Notes: a model not told the origin generated them from the letters alone. A stretch of 46,224 nt of DNA from Bacteroidales bacterium OttesenSCG-928-B11 (GCA_030267125.1 JAJDJJ010000009.1:1-46224); one strand, 5' to 3'; positions 1-7,817 are shown, numbered from the stretch's first letter. Made by a program: numbers and translations.

Positions 1-78
1 TAATGGATTAACTTCCCGCCGTATTTCTCTTTCGCAGCAATTCCATTTTTATTTGCGTGTTTTGATAAGGTGCTATAA

Positions 79-774
79 CTATAAAAATCCCATTATTCTG
101 AGAATGGTAGGTGTCAGCAGTGCGGTCAACATACCGTTCAACGTAAGCCCCAACCCGGCGTAAGCACCATACTTACTACTGATCTCCAGTGCCGTGGAAG
201 TTCCCAGGGCATGGGCTGCCGTTCCCATAGACAATCCTTGTGAAATCGGTTGTTTAATTCTCATCAACTTCATCAACTGAAACCCGGCAATACCACCGAA
301 CAATCCTACACATACAACAACAGCCGTTGTAAGCGAAGGAATACCTCCGATCGTTTGGGAGATTTCCATGGCAATAGGCGTTGTCACCGATTTGGGTGCC
401 AAAGACAAAACAACTTCCCGGCTAGCTCCCAATAAATGAGCAATAAGCACCACAGATACTACACCTACGACACATCCGGCCAATTGGGATAAAAGAATAG
501 GAATAAGTTGTTTCTTTATTTGTTGAAGTTGAAGATACAAGGGAACACCAAGTGCCACGACAGCAGGTTTGAGCCAGAACTCGATCAGATCGCCCCCCTC
601 TTTGTATGTTTCGTAACTAATGCCGGTTAGTTTAAGAAATACAATTAATGTGGCAATTGTGAGTAAGATCGGGTTTAGCAATACCCAACCGGTTTTCTTT
701 TGCACCTGTTTAGCAATAACAAAAATGGCGAATGTTATAAATAACAGGAAGAATTTATTTTCGAGATAACCCAT
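79..774 (-). CDS. lrgB: LrgB/CidB-family membrane protein
   Basis: A 231-residue hydrophobic protein of LrgB/CidB type, a family linked to control of murein hydrolase activity and, in some bacteria, to transport of small metabolites. The central stretch (SLAPKSVTTPIAMEIS, about residues 126-141) and the following conserved segment (MGTAAHALGTSTALE) are typical of the family. Several membrane segments span the whole length. It starts 20 bases inside the end of the upstream lrgA-like gene, so the two are probably translated together. Family assignment is firm; the physiological role in this organism is inferred only from the family. Confidence 0.92.
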   Translation of the reverse strand: MGYLENKFFLLFITFAIFVIAKQVQKKTGWVLLNPILLTIATLIVFLKLTGISYETYKEGGDLIEFWLKPAVVALGVPLYLQLQQIKKQLIPILLSQLAGCVVGVVSVVLIAHLLGASREVVLSLAPKSVTTPIAMEISQTIGGIPSLTTAVVVCVGLFGGIAGFQLMKLMRIKQPISQGLSMGTAAHALGTSTALEISSKYGAYAGLGLTLNGMLTALLTPTILRIMGFL

Positions 775-1117
775 TTTTCTTCATTTTTTTCCGGGCAATC
801 TGATGAACCCATCCGGTAACAAATAACACCAATATTGTACTGACTATGGTAGCGACAGCGATAGGAACTATTTCCGCAGCTATCAGATCAAAGTATAGCA
901 TCAAAGCAACTCCGGGAGGAATAAAAAAGAAGCTCAGGTTTGCAGACAGGAAATCCGCTATGCTTTGCACCCATTGCAGTTTTATCCAACCTAATTTAAG
1001 AAAGAGGGTAAGAAGTAACATCCCTATGATGCTGGAAGGTAGTTTTACTCCCGTGAGATAAACAATCAGCTCCCCCAATGCTAAACAGCCAAATATGATG
1101 GCACATTGTCTTATCAT
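755..1117 (-). CDS. lrgA: LrgA/CidA-family holin-like protein
   Basis: A 120-residue protein with four predicted membrane segments, matching the CidA/LrgA holin-like family (PSSIIGMLLLTLFLKLG and FIPPGVALM are the characteristic segments). It is the first gene of a two-gene minus-strand operon with the lrgB-like gene, overlapping it by 20 bases. A TACTTTTG -7 element lies about 25 bases upstream of the start. The family partners with LrgB/CidB in the inner membrane. The exact role here is not visible from sequence. Confidence 0.9.
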   Translation of the reverse strand: MIRQCAIIFGCLALGELIVYLTGVKLPSSIIGMLLLTLFLKLGWIKLQWVQSIADFLSANLSFFFIPPGVALMLYFDLIAAEIVPIAVATIVSTILVLFVTGWVHQIARKKMKKNGLSRK

Positions 1118-1139
1118 TTCACTCTATTTTAAAACCATG

Positions 1140-1147
1140 CAAAAGTA
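1140..1147 (-). promoter_or_regulatory. Bacteroidota -7 element before lrgA
   Basis: On the minus strand this reads TACTTTTG, a full match to the TAnnTTTG -7 consensus of the Bacteroidota primary sigma factor. It lies 22 bases upstream of the lrgA start codon. No clear -33 TTTG was found at the usual spacing. Confidence 0.55.
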
Positions 1148-1228
1148 TGAAATATAATTCTGCAACTGTTTTTCCATCGTTTTTTATGGATCAAAGACAA
1201 ATTTCAATTCATTTTCGCCCTTTTATGG

Positions 1229-1236
1229 TATCTTTG
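1229..1236 (+). promoter_or_regulatory. Bacteroidota -7 element before the CCG-domain gene
   Basis: TATCTTTG matches TAnnTTTG and sits 26 bases before the ATG at 1263, giving a predicted leader of about 20 bases. It faces away from the lrgA promoter in the same intergenic region. A convincing -33 element was not seen. Confidence 0.55.
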
Positions 1237-1262
1237 TCCCTTCGTTTTAAAACCAAAAATCT

Positions 1263-2555
1263 ATGAGTAGGAAAGTATCGGATAAGATAAGACCAGCTAT
1301 TGATATCCTGACAAAACATACTGACAGCAAATTAATTACACATCTCAATTCCTGCGTGCATTGCGGGCTGTGCCAAACGAGTTGTCTTTTTTGGCTCACT
1401 GACCGTAAGCCGGAATTTATGCCAGGCAAGAAGGTGGATTTAGTGGCTTCAATCTATCGGAAATATTGCACTTTCGTTGGACGTGTTGCCCCGGGGCTGG
1501 TAAATGCGAAAGAGTTGGACGAAGAGATGATCGCCATGATGGTGGATCAACTGTTTGGCGCTTGCACGATGTGCGGGAGATGCGTGAAACACTGCTCTAT
1601 CGGAGTAGACATTCCCTTTGTGGTGAAAACCGGACGGCGAATGCTGGCTGCGATGGGATATGTACCGGCAACATTGCAAGCTACTGTAGATGCGGCAGTT
1701 AACACCGGAAACAATATGGGGATAGCAGAGGATGAGTTTGTGGATACGATCCAGTGGATGGAGGAAGAGCTCCAAGATGAGATGGGCGACGAGAATGCGC
1801 GGATCCCGCTGAACGAATCCGGCAAGGAGATCCTTTATACGCTCAATCCCAGGGAACCGAAATTCTTCCCGCTATCCATTACGGCGGCAGCGAAAATCTT
1901 CTATGCAGCCCAAGCAAGCTGGACGCTATCCAGCAAAATGTATGATGTCACCAACTACGGTTACTTTTCCGGCAATGACGATGAAGCACGGACGATCGCC
2001 AAAAATATGTTCGATGAGGTTGAAAGACTGGATTCCAAATTGTTGGTCTTGGGAGAATGCGGCCATGGATCACGGGCTTTGCGTTGGGAATCACCTAACT
2101 ACATGAAACAAAAACCCGACTTTAGCATGACAACGTTGGTGGAACTGATCGAAGAGTATATCAAATCTGACAAAATAAAATTGGATAAAAGTCTGAATAC
2201 TAAGAAATATACCATTCATGATCCTTGTAACCTGACACGCAACGGCGGGCTTTTTAACAGTTTGCGTTTCGTTGTAAGAAGTGCTGTTCCCGAATTGATC
2301 GAGATGGAACCTTATGGCAACGATAATTTCTGTTGCGGTGGTGGCGGCGGCATGTTGGCAATGAGCGAATACAACGAACGTCGCATTTCCGCCGGTAAAA
2401 TTAAAGCCGATCAGATCAAAGCTACCGGTGCGCAGGTTGTAATTACTCCTTGCCATAACTGTGTGGATCAATTAGTTCAACTGAACCACACCTATAAATT
2501 AGGTGTTGAAGTGAAATCCGTGGCGGAAGTTGTCGCGGATGCGTTAGTCGTTTAA
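1263..2555 (+). CDS. CCG-domain (heterodisulfide reductase-like) iron-sulfur oxidoreductase
   Basis: A 430-residue protein with two ferredoxin-type clusters near the N-terminus (CVHCGLCQTSC about residues 32-42, and CTMCGRCVKHC about 100-110), followed by CCG-domain cysteine motifs of HdrB/HdrD, GlpC and GlcF type: HDPCNLTRNGG, NFCCGGGGGM and TPCHNCVD in the C-terminal third, with a partial first copy (GECGHGS). Such proteins pass electrons between membrane or flavoprotein dehydrogenases and small acceptors. No membrane segment is present, so it should be cytoplasmic and needs a partner. The usual partners (membrane cytochrome b, FAD dehydrogenase) are not adjacent; the gene appears monocistronic with its own promoter. 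It resembles the DsrK/TmcB/HdrD branch, but substrate cannot be read from sequence. Confidence 0.85.
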   Translation: MSRKVSDKIRPAIDILTKHTDSKLITHLNSCVHCGLCQTSCLFWLTDRKPEFMPGKKVDLVASIYRKYCTFVGRVAPGLVNAKELDEEMIAMMVDQLFGACTMCGRCVKHCSIGVDIPFVVKTGRRMLAAMGYVPATLQATVDAAVNTGNNMGIAEDEFVDTIQWMEEELQDEMGDENARIPLNESGKEILYTLNPREPKFFPLSITAAAKIFYAAQASWTLSSKMYDVTNYGYFSGNDDEARTIAKNMFDEVERLDSKLLVLGECGHGSRALRWESPNYMKQKPDFSMTTLVELIEEYIKSDKIKLDKSLNTKKYTIHDPCNLTRNGGLFNSLRFVVRSAVPELIEMEPYGNDNFCCGGGGGMLAMSEYNERRISAGKIKADQIKATGAQVVITPCHNCVDQLVQLNHTYKLGVEVKSVAEVVADALVV

Positions 2556-2688
2556 AGAATGAGCATCAATTTGCGATCAATCATTTAGTTACACCAAAGT
2601 GAATTATTTTGGTTAAGCCTTTTTTTGGGGCGCCATACAAGATTCTGAATTTTAAAATTGAGTCCGATACTCTATGATTGATATTTAT

Positions 2689-2903
2689 TTACCACGACAT
2701 AGAGAGCATGGAGATGAGCTCGGTTCTATTCCTTTTTCAGTTGTGCAAATTGTTCGATAACCATAGACACTATTTGTGATTTTATATATTCACAATTGAA
2801 ATTTATCAACAATTATAGATTTTTGTGTTTGCATGATGATTCTACTTGTAAATGACAGATTATGAATATTTTATTCTCTATGCTCTCCGTGGCTCCGTGG
2901 TAA
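2689..2903. repeat. Degenerate inverted repeat with 'accacgga/gagagca' words
   Basis: Left arm TTACCACGACATAGAGAGC (2689 on) matches the reverse complement of the right arm ending at 2903 (ctctccgtggctccgtggtaa), with a small indel. About 160 bases lie between the arms. Related words (ctccgtgctctctgtgtaac) occur at 22828-22847. I read this as a decayed dispersed intergenic repeat; no coding capacity or transposase is present. Confidence 0.5.
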
Positions 2904-3054
2904 CAATAAGCTAATAATTCAAATTTTGATGTTCCATTCCCAATAATTATCTTTACGTATTTCTTTGCGCACTTACGCTTTAATATCTTTTGAGCCAGCC
3001 TGGTGGCTGCTAAAGTAGTTTTTTATTGCTTATTTTGCAACTGCTTTTTATGGA

Positions 3055-3314
3055 GGTGTGAAGCACCGGCATGCATCAGCTTAATCCGTGAGAATTAAGG
3101 GAGGATGAATAATGGCAATACATTTGAGCTCTGAAAGAGCGATACATATTGTTAATGTTTTATGTGTTTATATTCCTCCATAAAAATGAAATACGATCAA
3201 TTATATTTTTTTAACGAATAATCCGCTGTGCCGCTCTTTCAGAGCTTAATAAATGAATGACACACATTTATCCAATCCTCACGGATTGGGCTATATATGC
3301 CGGTGCTTCGCACC
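3055..3314. repeat. Hairpin-rich inverted-repeat element (REP/BIME-like)
   Basis: Two arms of about 85 bases in inverted orientation. Each arm holds three small hairpins in the same order: GGTG(T/C)GAAGCACC, then CTTAAT..ATTAAG (left) or CCAATCC..GGATTGG (right), then GCTCTGAAAGAGC. Left hairpins are at 3055-3067, 3080-3099 and 3128-3140; right ones at 3233-3245, 3272-3289 and 3302-3314. The middle hairpins differ in sequence but keep pairing. The layout resembles REP/BIME elements mobilised by IS200-like transposases, but no such transposase gene is in the window. Confidence 0.65.
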
Positions 3315-3437
3315 TTATTTGTACGAATATTTGGTGTTTTCTGCGGCGAATTGATGCTGTTATCATTTCAATGCGTTGCCCTTCATATCACCTCTTCCGT
3401 CAATAACCAAGAGACTAAATTTTTATTCGTTTTGCCC

Positions 3438-4448
3438 CTATTCAATCACCACCACCAAGCTCTGCTCCGTAGGCGCCCAGTTGAAAATAAATTCGGCGTG
3501 AGAACTTGCGTTGCGGACACATTTGTGCGACCGGGGTATGGTGCCCAGCGTATTGCTGTATTCGATGATCGCCTGGCGGGGATAATTAACCGGAATACCA
3601 TGGATGTAGCCCCCATTACTGAATCGACTGGCATGCGGCGAATAACCGGCAATCTCGTTGGTGCCATCAACCAAAAAATACATCTTCACCTTCTTTTCTT
3701 GGACGACAAAAATACCCAATGGCGTTTCATGCTGGTAGGGTGGTCGTTTCACACCGGTAGTCGCGGGATTCATGCTTCGAATGAGCCATTCTCCCTGCGA
3801 TTTTTTCTCTATCGCCGCAATATTTTGGTTTGTGCGATCTACAAAAACCACTTGGCTGAAAGTCACGGTATCGGAAATCAACTTTACAAATTTTTTCGGC
3901 ACCATCCATTCGCCTCCGATATAAACATGTTCAACCAATAGAAAAGCGGACGAATCTGTATCTTTTATAACACGAAGCAAGGAGCCGTCTTCAGCATACC
4001 TGATCGGAGTCACGGTATCTCCGGGGTTGAATAATGGCGCGGATTGGAAACGTTCCACCCCAAACTCATCCTCCATATTCCCATAACGGTTTCGTTTTGC
4101 ATCTTGCGTCAATTCCGCTTCGCCGTTTATATTTTGCCGGTTCCGAACAACTCCCCACCACGTGGGCGTCAACTGTGCCTTTTCGATCGTTTTTAACAAT
4201 TTTTCAACCTGATCCCACTGAAAATGACGGACAGTATCTTTATAGGGATAAGTGTCAAGTAATGTATACTTGTCATACAATAACTCTTTTTTCAAACTGA
4301 TTGTGATGACCGGCTCAACAGGCAGCGTATCTTTCAAAACCGTAGTGTCGACCGTTGTTTCCAGCACCAACTGTTTGTGATTACTTTTTTGAGTACACGA
4401 GTTAACCAGCAAGATCAAGAGGGCGAAAAAATAAATCAACTGCTTCAT
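3438..4448 (-). CDS. L,D-transpeptidase (YkuD) lipoprotein
   Basis: A lipoprotein (signal MKQLIYFFALLILLVNSC, lipobox LVNSC) with a C-terminal YkuD L,D-transpeptidase domain: the conserved YIHGIP histidine and SHKCVRN catalytic cysteine lie about 75 and 30 residues from the C-terminus. Such enzymes make 3-3 peptidoglycan crosslinks or attach proteins to peptidoglycan in the periplasm. The ORF track begins five codons earlier, but MKQ at 4448 is the better start because it forms an ATGA overlap with the stop of the upstream nitroreductase gene and gives a clean signal peptide. The overlap makes it the last gene of the flavin operon, although its chemistry is unrelated. Length of the chosen form is 336 residues. 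Confidence 0.88.
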   Translation of the reverse strand: MKQLIYFFALLILLVNSCTQKSNHKQLVLETTVDTTVLKDTLPVEPVITISLKKELLYDKYTLLDTYPYKDTVRHFQWDQVEKLLKTIEKAQLTPTWWGVVRNRQNINGEAELTQDAKRNRYGNMEDEFGVERFQSAPLFNPGDTVTPIRYAEDGSLLRVIKDTDSSAFLLVEHVYIGGEWMVPKKFVKLISDTVTFSQVVFVDRTNQNIAAIEKKSQGEWLIRSMNPATTGVKRPPYQHETPLGIFVVQEKKVKMYFLVDGTNEIAGYSPHASRFSNGGYIHGIPVNYPRQAIIEYSNTLGTIPRSHKCVRNASSHAEFIFNWAPTEQSLVVVIE

Positions 4449-5086
4449 AAAGCGGTATCCCACTGATTATAATGCACTTTTGACGGATCGTATTTTTGTT
4501 TGGGTTTATATTCGCCTTTAACATGCCCCATTGGTATAACACACAAGGGTTTGATATTTTCCGGCAGTTTGCAATTTTCAGACACGACATCCATGCGATC
4601 CTGGTAAGGATATGCCGCCGTCCAAACCGCACCTAACCCCAACGCTTCCACTGCCAACAGGATATTTTCCGTAACCGCTGAACAATCAATTTCCCAGTAG
4701 GATGATTGCGTCGTGTCGCCACAAACCACGATGGCAACGGGCGCTTCTTTTAACATCTTTGCGTATGGCAGCCTCTCCCCCATATCATCCAAGATTTCCC
4801 GTTGATCCACCACGATAATTTCCCACGGTCGGGCATCGCGACCGGAAGGCGCTGCCATACCCGCTTTAACGATCGTCTCCAGATCCTCTTTCGAAATCTC
4901 TTTGCCCGGAATATAATCCCGCACACTCTTGCGTTCGTGGATATTGGCCAATACCGCCTCTTTGTTTGAAATAGGTTCCATAATTTCTGTTTTTTTAACA
5001 TTCTTCAATCTGATAAAAAGCACGATGGATAATGCGATAAATAGCAAGCATAGCACTTGATAAACGATGGTGGTACTATTTTTCAT
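4445..5086 (-). CDS. Membrane-anchored nitroreductase-family protein
   Basis: 213 residues: one N-terminal membrane segment (about residues 6-25) followed by a nitroreductase-like FMN domain (ERKSVRDYIPGKEIS, AAPSGRDARPWEIIVV, GLGAVWTAAYPY). Members reduce nitro compounds, quinones or flavins using NAD(P)H. It is clearly related to the soluble protein encoded at 6907-7476 in the same operon. The anchor is followed by several positive residues (RLKNVKK), which by the positive-inside rule favours a cytoplasmic domain, but the short N-terminus leaves orientation uncertain. Its start overlaps the end of the FMN-binding gene by 11 bases and its stop overlaps the transpeptidase start by 4, so it is firmly within the operon. 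Confidence 0.87.
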   Translation of the reverse strand: MKNSTTIVYQVLCLLFIALSIVLFIRLKNVKKTEIMEPISNKEAVLANIHERKSVRDYIPGKEISKEDLETIVKAGMAAPSGRDARPWEIIVVDQREILDDMGERLPYAKMLKEAPVAIVVCGDTTQSSYWEIDCSAVTENILLAVEALGLGAVWTAAYPYQDRMDVVSENCKLPENIKPLCVIPMGHVKGEYKPKQKYDPSKVHYNQWDTAL

Positions 5087-6251
5087 TTTTTTTGCTTTTG
5101 ATATTTTTTAAAGAAAAGGATCGGACTATTTCCAACAATTGACCGGTTGGGCATAAAATATGGCACCACGGCCGGCTAATGAAAACGGAAAGGATAGTGA
5201 ATAATCCCGCAATCACTAATGAAGCAGCCGAAGCTGATTTAATCATAAAGGCCGAAAAAGGTTCAAAAGATGCCAAATCGGAAATCACCCCAATCAGTAA
5301 TAAAAAAATGATGATAAAAAGATAACACCTCCTGATATTGTAAGCTTTTCGGGGCAATTTGATCTTTTTCTTTTTTATTTTCCCCGCTATTTCCTGAACG
5401 GCGCCAAAGGGACAGAGCCAAGTACAATAGAAGTGTTTCCCGAAAATAAGCGGGATCAGGACAGCAACGAGGGCGAGCAGAAGCAACATCCATTGTGTAA
5501 ATGGCGGGAAACCGTGCGCAATCCAAGTCTGAAAAGTAGCTAACGAAAGAAAATTTCCTTGCCAAAAACCGAGCACAACGACAGAAGCACCCAACAGTAT
5601 AATTCTCGTTTTTTTACATTTTTTTGGGTTGAAAAAGGCGAAAATTGCCCATGCGATTACTAATAACGCCATAATATTCCGGATAATTTTCGAGATTTCC
5701 GATTTACCAGCATAGGAACTCTCATCATAAACTGTCAATCTCGTTCTCAACGAGCTACTAATAGCATTGGAGCTAAGCGTTGCACCTGAAATAGCGTCAA
5801 CATCCTTTGCAATAGCTTCTCCAACAGTACATCCATTCCACGAATCAAAAAATCCTTTACGGGTGATCCGGTTAACATAACTTACGGTTTCCCTATTCTC
5901 AAGGAGTTGAGTGCCAATAATTTTCCCATCATTGTCTAATGCTATCAATAATGGAGTAGGTCCGGCGAATCCGTAAATTCCATCGGAGTAAGGTGATGAG
6001 AAGAGCAGACGCCCTAACGGTTGATTCTCCGCATCATAGACTTCCACGTATGATGAATCAATGGCGGCTAATGATGCGGCATCGGGGAAAAAAGTGATGA
6101 CACGATCATCGATGCTGGGAGTCTGCGGCATATTTTGTGGTAGTTCATCCACATTACCAAACTCCTTGTTGCTAATCGCGACAAGCACAATGACACCAAC
6201 AAAAATTGCCAATCCTAATAATTTGGAAAGAATGGCGCTTCTTCTCGACAT
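5076..6251 (-). CDS. Membrane FMN-binding / 4Fe-4S electron transfer protein (NosR/NapH-like)
   Basis: 391 residues from the preferred start MSRRS. An N-terminal anchor (about 10-27) leads to a periplasmic FMN_bind domain holding DAISGAT (D152 to T158), which matches the D-x-x-S-G-A-T motif where ApbE attaches FMN to threonine in NqrC/RnfG-type proteins. About five further membrane segments follow, with two CxxxCP iron-sulfur motifs (CTWLCP 276-281, CHILCP 363-368) as in NosR/NapH-type membrane ferredoxins; the extra soluble ferredoxin tail of NapH is missing. The likely role is moving electrons between a cytoplasmic-side cluster and a periplasmic flavin. The ORF-track start at 6269 lies within the upstream gene; MSRRS at 6251 has GAGGTAG just ahead of it. 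No apbE gene is in the window. Confidence 0.87.
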   Translation of the reverse strand: MSRRSAILSKLLGLAIFVGVIVLVAISNKEFGNVDELPQNMPQTPSIDDRVITFFPDAASLAAIDSSYVEVYDAENQPLGRLLFSSPYSDGIYGFAGPTPLLIALDNDGKIIGTQLLENRETVSYVNRITRKGFFDSWNGCTVGEAIAKDVDAISGATLSSNAISSSLRTRLTVYDESSYAGKSEISKIIRNIMALLVIAWAIFAFFNPKKCKKTRIILLGASVVVLGFWQGNFLSLATFQTWIAHGFPPFTQWMLLLLALVAVLIPLIFGKHFYCTWLCPFGAVQEIAGKIKKKKIKLPRKAYNIRRCYLFIIIFLLLIGVISDLASFEPFSAFMIKSASAASLVIAGLFTILSVFISRPWCHILCPTGQLLEIVRSFSLKNIKSKKNEK

Positions 6252-6253
6252 AT

Positions 6254-6904
6254 CTACCTCATCCAACAATTAACGATTTCGCCAATATAGAATTTGTGGA
6301 CATCTTGTTCTTCGGGATAGAGAGAAGACTCTTTTGTCAAGATGTCATTCGTTGTAAAATATTCTTTCTTAAATAAATCCGCATATAATTTCTTGCATTC
6401 GATCACAAGATACGCTTCTTTAAAATAGACTGTGCCGTTTTCAGTAAACTGCGGGGTTAGTCCGGCAACCTCTGCTTTATTCTTATCCTGATGATCCCGC
6501 CCTGACGTTGTGCCACAATAGTTTAACACTTCTCGGTACTCCTCGTCGAAGAAACAGAGCGTGTAGTATTCATTTTCCTCCATAAAACCGAAAGTATGGC
6601 GGCTTGGTCTCACGTAACAAGTAGCTACGGGCCGGCTCCACAATTCGCCAAGTGTTCCCCAACTGGCAGTCATCGTGTTATACATTTCTTGGTTACCGGC
6701 GGAAATCAGCATCCATTGATCTCCTATAAGTTCGATCGGATTACCGGGGATTTCCGCAGGATTGATCGCACGGAATGTCTCCCCGCGTAAGGTGTTCGCA
6801 ACATCCTCAGTTTCGGAAGTTACTTCCGGCTTGGGATTATTGTGGCAAGAAAAAGTGAAAACAACTATTAAAATGCCCAATAAAAAGAGGGGTAATTTTT
6901 TCAT
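6254..6904 (-). CDS. Exported flavin reductase-like lipoprotein
   Basis: 216 residues: a lipoprotein signal (MKKLPLFLLG..., lipobox TFSC at about residue 20) and a flavin reductase-like split-barrel domain (GDQWMLISAGN, TMTASWGTLGELW, CFFDEEYREVLNYCGTTSGRD). Cytoplasmic relatives are common in Bacteroidales and bind FMN; an N-terminal lipoprotein signal on this fold is unusual. It should be anchored in the periplasm or on the outer membrane. It starts two bases after the soluble nitroreductase stop and ends just before the FMN-binding protein start, so all three are tightly coupled. A structural flavin-binding role is as possible as a catalytic one. Confidence 0.85.
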   Translation of the reverse strand: MKKLPLFLLGILIVVFTFSCHNNPKPEVTSETEDVANTLRGETFRAINPAEIPGNPIELIGDQWMLISAGNQEMYNTMTASWGTLGELWSRPVATCYVRPSRHTFGFMEENEYYTLCFFDEEYREVLNYCGTTSGRDHQDKNKAEVAGLTPQFTENGTVYFKEAYLVIECKKLYADLFKKEYFTTNDILTKESSLYPEEQDVHKFYIGEIVNCWMR

Positions 6905-6906
6905 AC

Positions 6907-7476
6907 TTATTTCCAGCTATTCAGATGAATTTTACTCTCATCATATTTATCTTTCGGTTTTTCATCCGAGTCCGGATAACCCAAAGAGATTACATTCAAC
7001 GCAATCACACTCCCCGGCAGATTTAACACTTTATTCATCTTGATCACATTCTCCACACCAATAAATTTGTTTGGATAGATGCCAACCCATACGGCACCTA
7101 AGCCAAAAGCCTGAGATGCGATCATGATATTTTCGGATGCGGCAGCACAATCCTGAATCCAAAAATCGCCGCCTGCGCCCTCCAATGTTTGGGTCATATC
7201 ACCGCAAACCACGATTGCTCCGCCGGCTTCAGCTAACATTTTCCCATGAGGCAAAATATTGCCTAATTTTTTTAAGATATTACTATCCGTAATGGCAATA
7301 AAAGCCCACGGTTGACGGTTTTTTGCCGTAGGAGCCGCCATACCGGCCTTAATTAATTCATATAAAACATCTTGAGGTATGGGTTTATTGGGAATATAGT
7401 TCCGAATACTGCGACGGTTCAATATTGTTTGAAGTACGATTTTCCCGTCATTACTGATGGTGGTTTTATGATCCAT
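6907..7476 (-). CDS. Nitroreductase-family protein (soluble)
   Basis: 189 residues without signal or membrane segment. The nitroreductase fold is shown by NRRSIRNYIPNKPIPQ, AAPTAKNRQPWAFIAI, AEAGGAIVVCGD and GLGAVWVGIYPN. Members are FMN-dependent NAD(P)H oxidoreductases. It is the first gene of the five-gene minus-strand operon, two bases ahead of the lipoprotein flavin reductase, and is a paralogue of the anchored nitroreductase three genes downstream. The substrate is unknown; the association with membrane flavin carriers suggests it may feed or drain electrons on the cytoplasmic side. Confidence 0.88.
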   Translation of the reverse strand: MDHKTTISNDGKIVLQTILNRRSIRNYIPNKPIPQDVLYELIKAGMAAPTAKNRQPWAFIAITDSNILKKLGNILPHGKMLAEAGGAIVVCGDMTQTLEGAGGDFWIQDCAAASENIMIASQAFGLGAVWVGIYPNKFIGVENVIKMNKVLNLPGSVIALNVISLGYPDSDEKPKDKYDESKIHLNSWK

Positions 7477-7817
7477 AGCTTGTTATTGTAAATTGTTTAA
7501 TTTAAAAGAACGAAATAAAGGATTAACATGTTCAACAATCGGCAAAAGTACTCTTTTTTTTCTATTCATACAAAAAACAAGGCGAAAAAACACAGGGCAA
7601 AATCATTAAAATTCCCCCAATATAATTTCCTGATAAGGCAGCCATTCCCCTTCAAAACGATGAACTCTCTTTTGCGATCTTTGTGTAAAATTTTGCGCTC
7701 TTGCTGTTAAAAAGATAAACTTATCAACTCATTCTGATATTTGATGAAAAAGTATAAACAAAAATAGCATTGCAAAAAAGAGGTATGCTAACAAATCCAT
7801 TTGCCAACAACCGCAAT
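7477..7817. other. Gene-free region upstream of the flavin operon
   Basis: 341 bases between the flavin-operon start and the end of the glycosyltransferase gene. It should contain the operon promoter, but no full TAnnTTTG match was found. A small palindrome, TTAACATGTTCAA (7523-7535), lies about 50 bases upstream of the nitroreductase start. From 7667 to 7710 there is a word-like repeat (ctcttttgcgatctttgtgtaa and following), echoed at 33243-33285. The 60-residue plus-strand frame at 7528 has no coding character. Confidence 0.7.

Larger units (their letters stand above)
2556..3437. other. Gene-free region with repeats
   Basis: 882 bases between the CCG-domain gene and the stop of the L,D-transpeptidase gene. 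No convincing coding frame: the 3297-3941 plus-strand frame is a shadow of the transpeptidase gene. The region carries a degenerate inverted repeat (2689-2714 with 2875-2903) and a 260-base hairpin-rich inverted repeat (3055-3314), both described separately. The rest is AT-rich and shows nothing I can name. No clear intrinsic terminator follows the upstream gene. Confidence 0.8.

Noticed and set aside
1-78. Open minus-strand stretch at the left edge reading AAKEKYGGKLIH
   Set aside because: It looks protein-like, but no plausible start codon lies in frame after the lrgB stop and the window ends, so no gene can be supported.
3055-3314. CRISPR array or riboswitch reading of the hairpin element
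   Set aside because: There are only two inverted arms, no regular direct repeats with spacers, no cas genes, and no downstream gene placed for riboswitch control.
3297-3941. 214-residue plus-strand ORF
   Set aside because: Antisense shadow of the L,D-transpeptidase gene, starting inside the hairpin element; no family resemblance.
7523-7535. Palindrome TTAACATGTTCAA as operator of the flavin operon
   Set aside because: Short and imperfect at the ends, not overlapping a recognisable promoter; kept only as a note.
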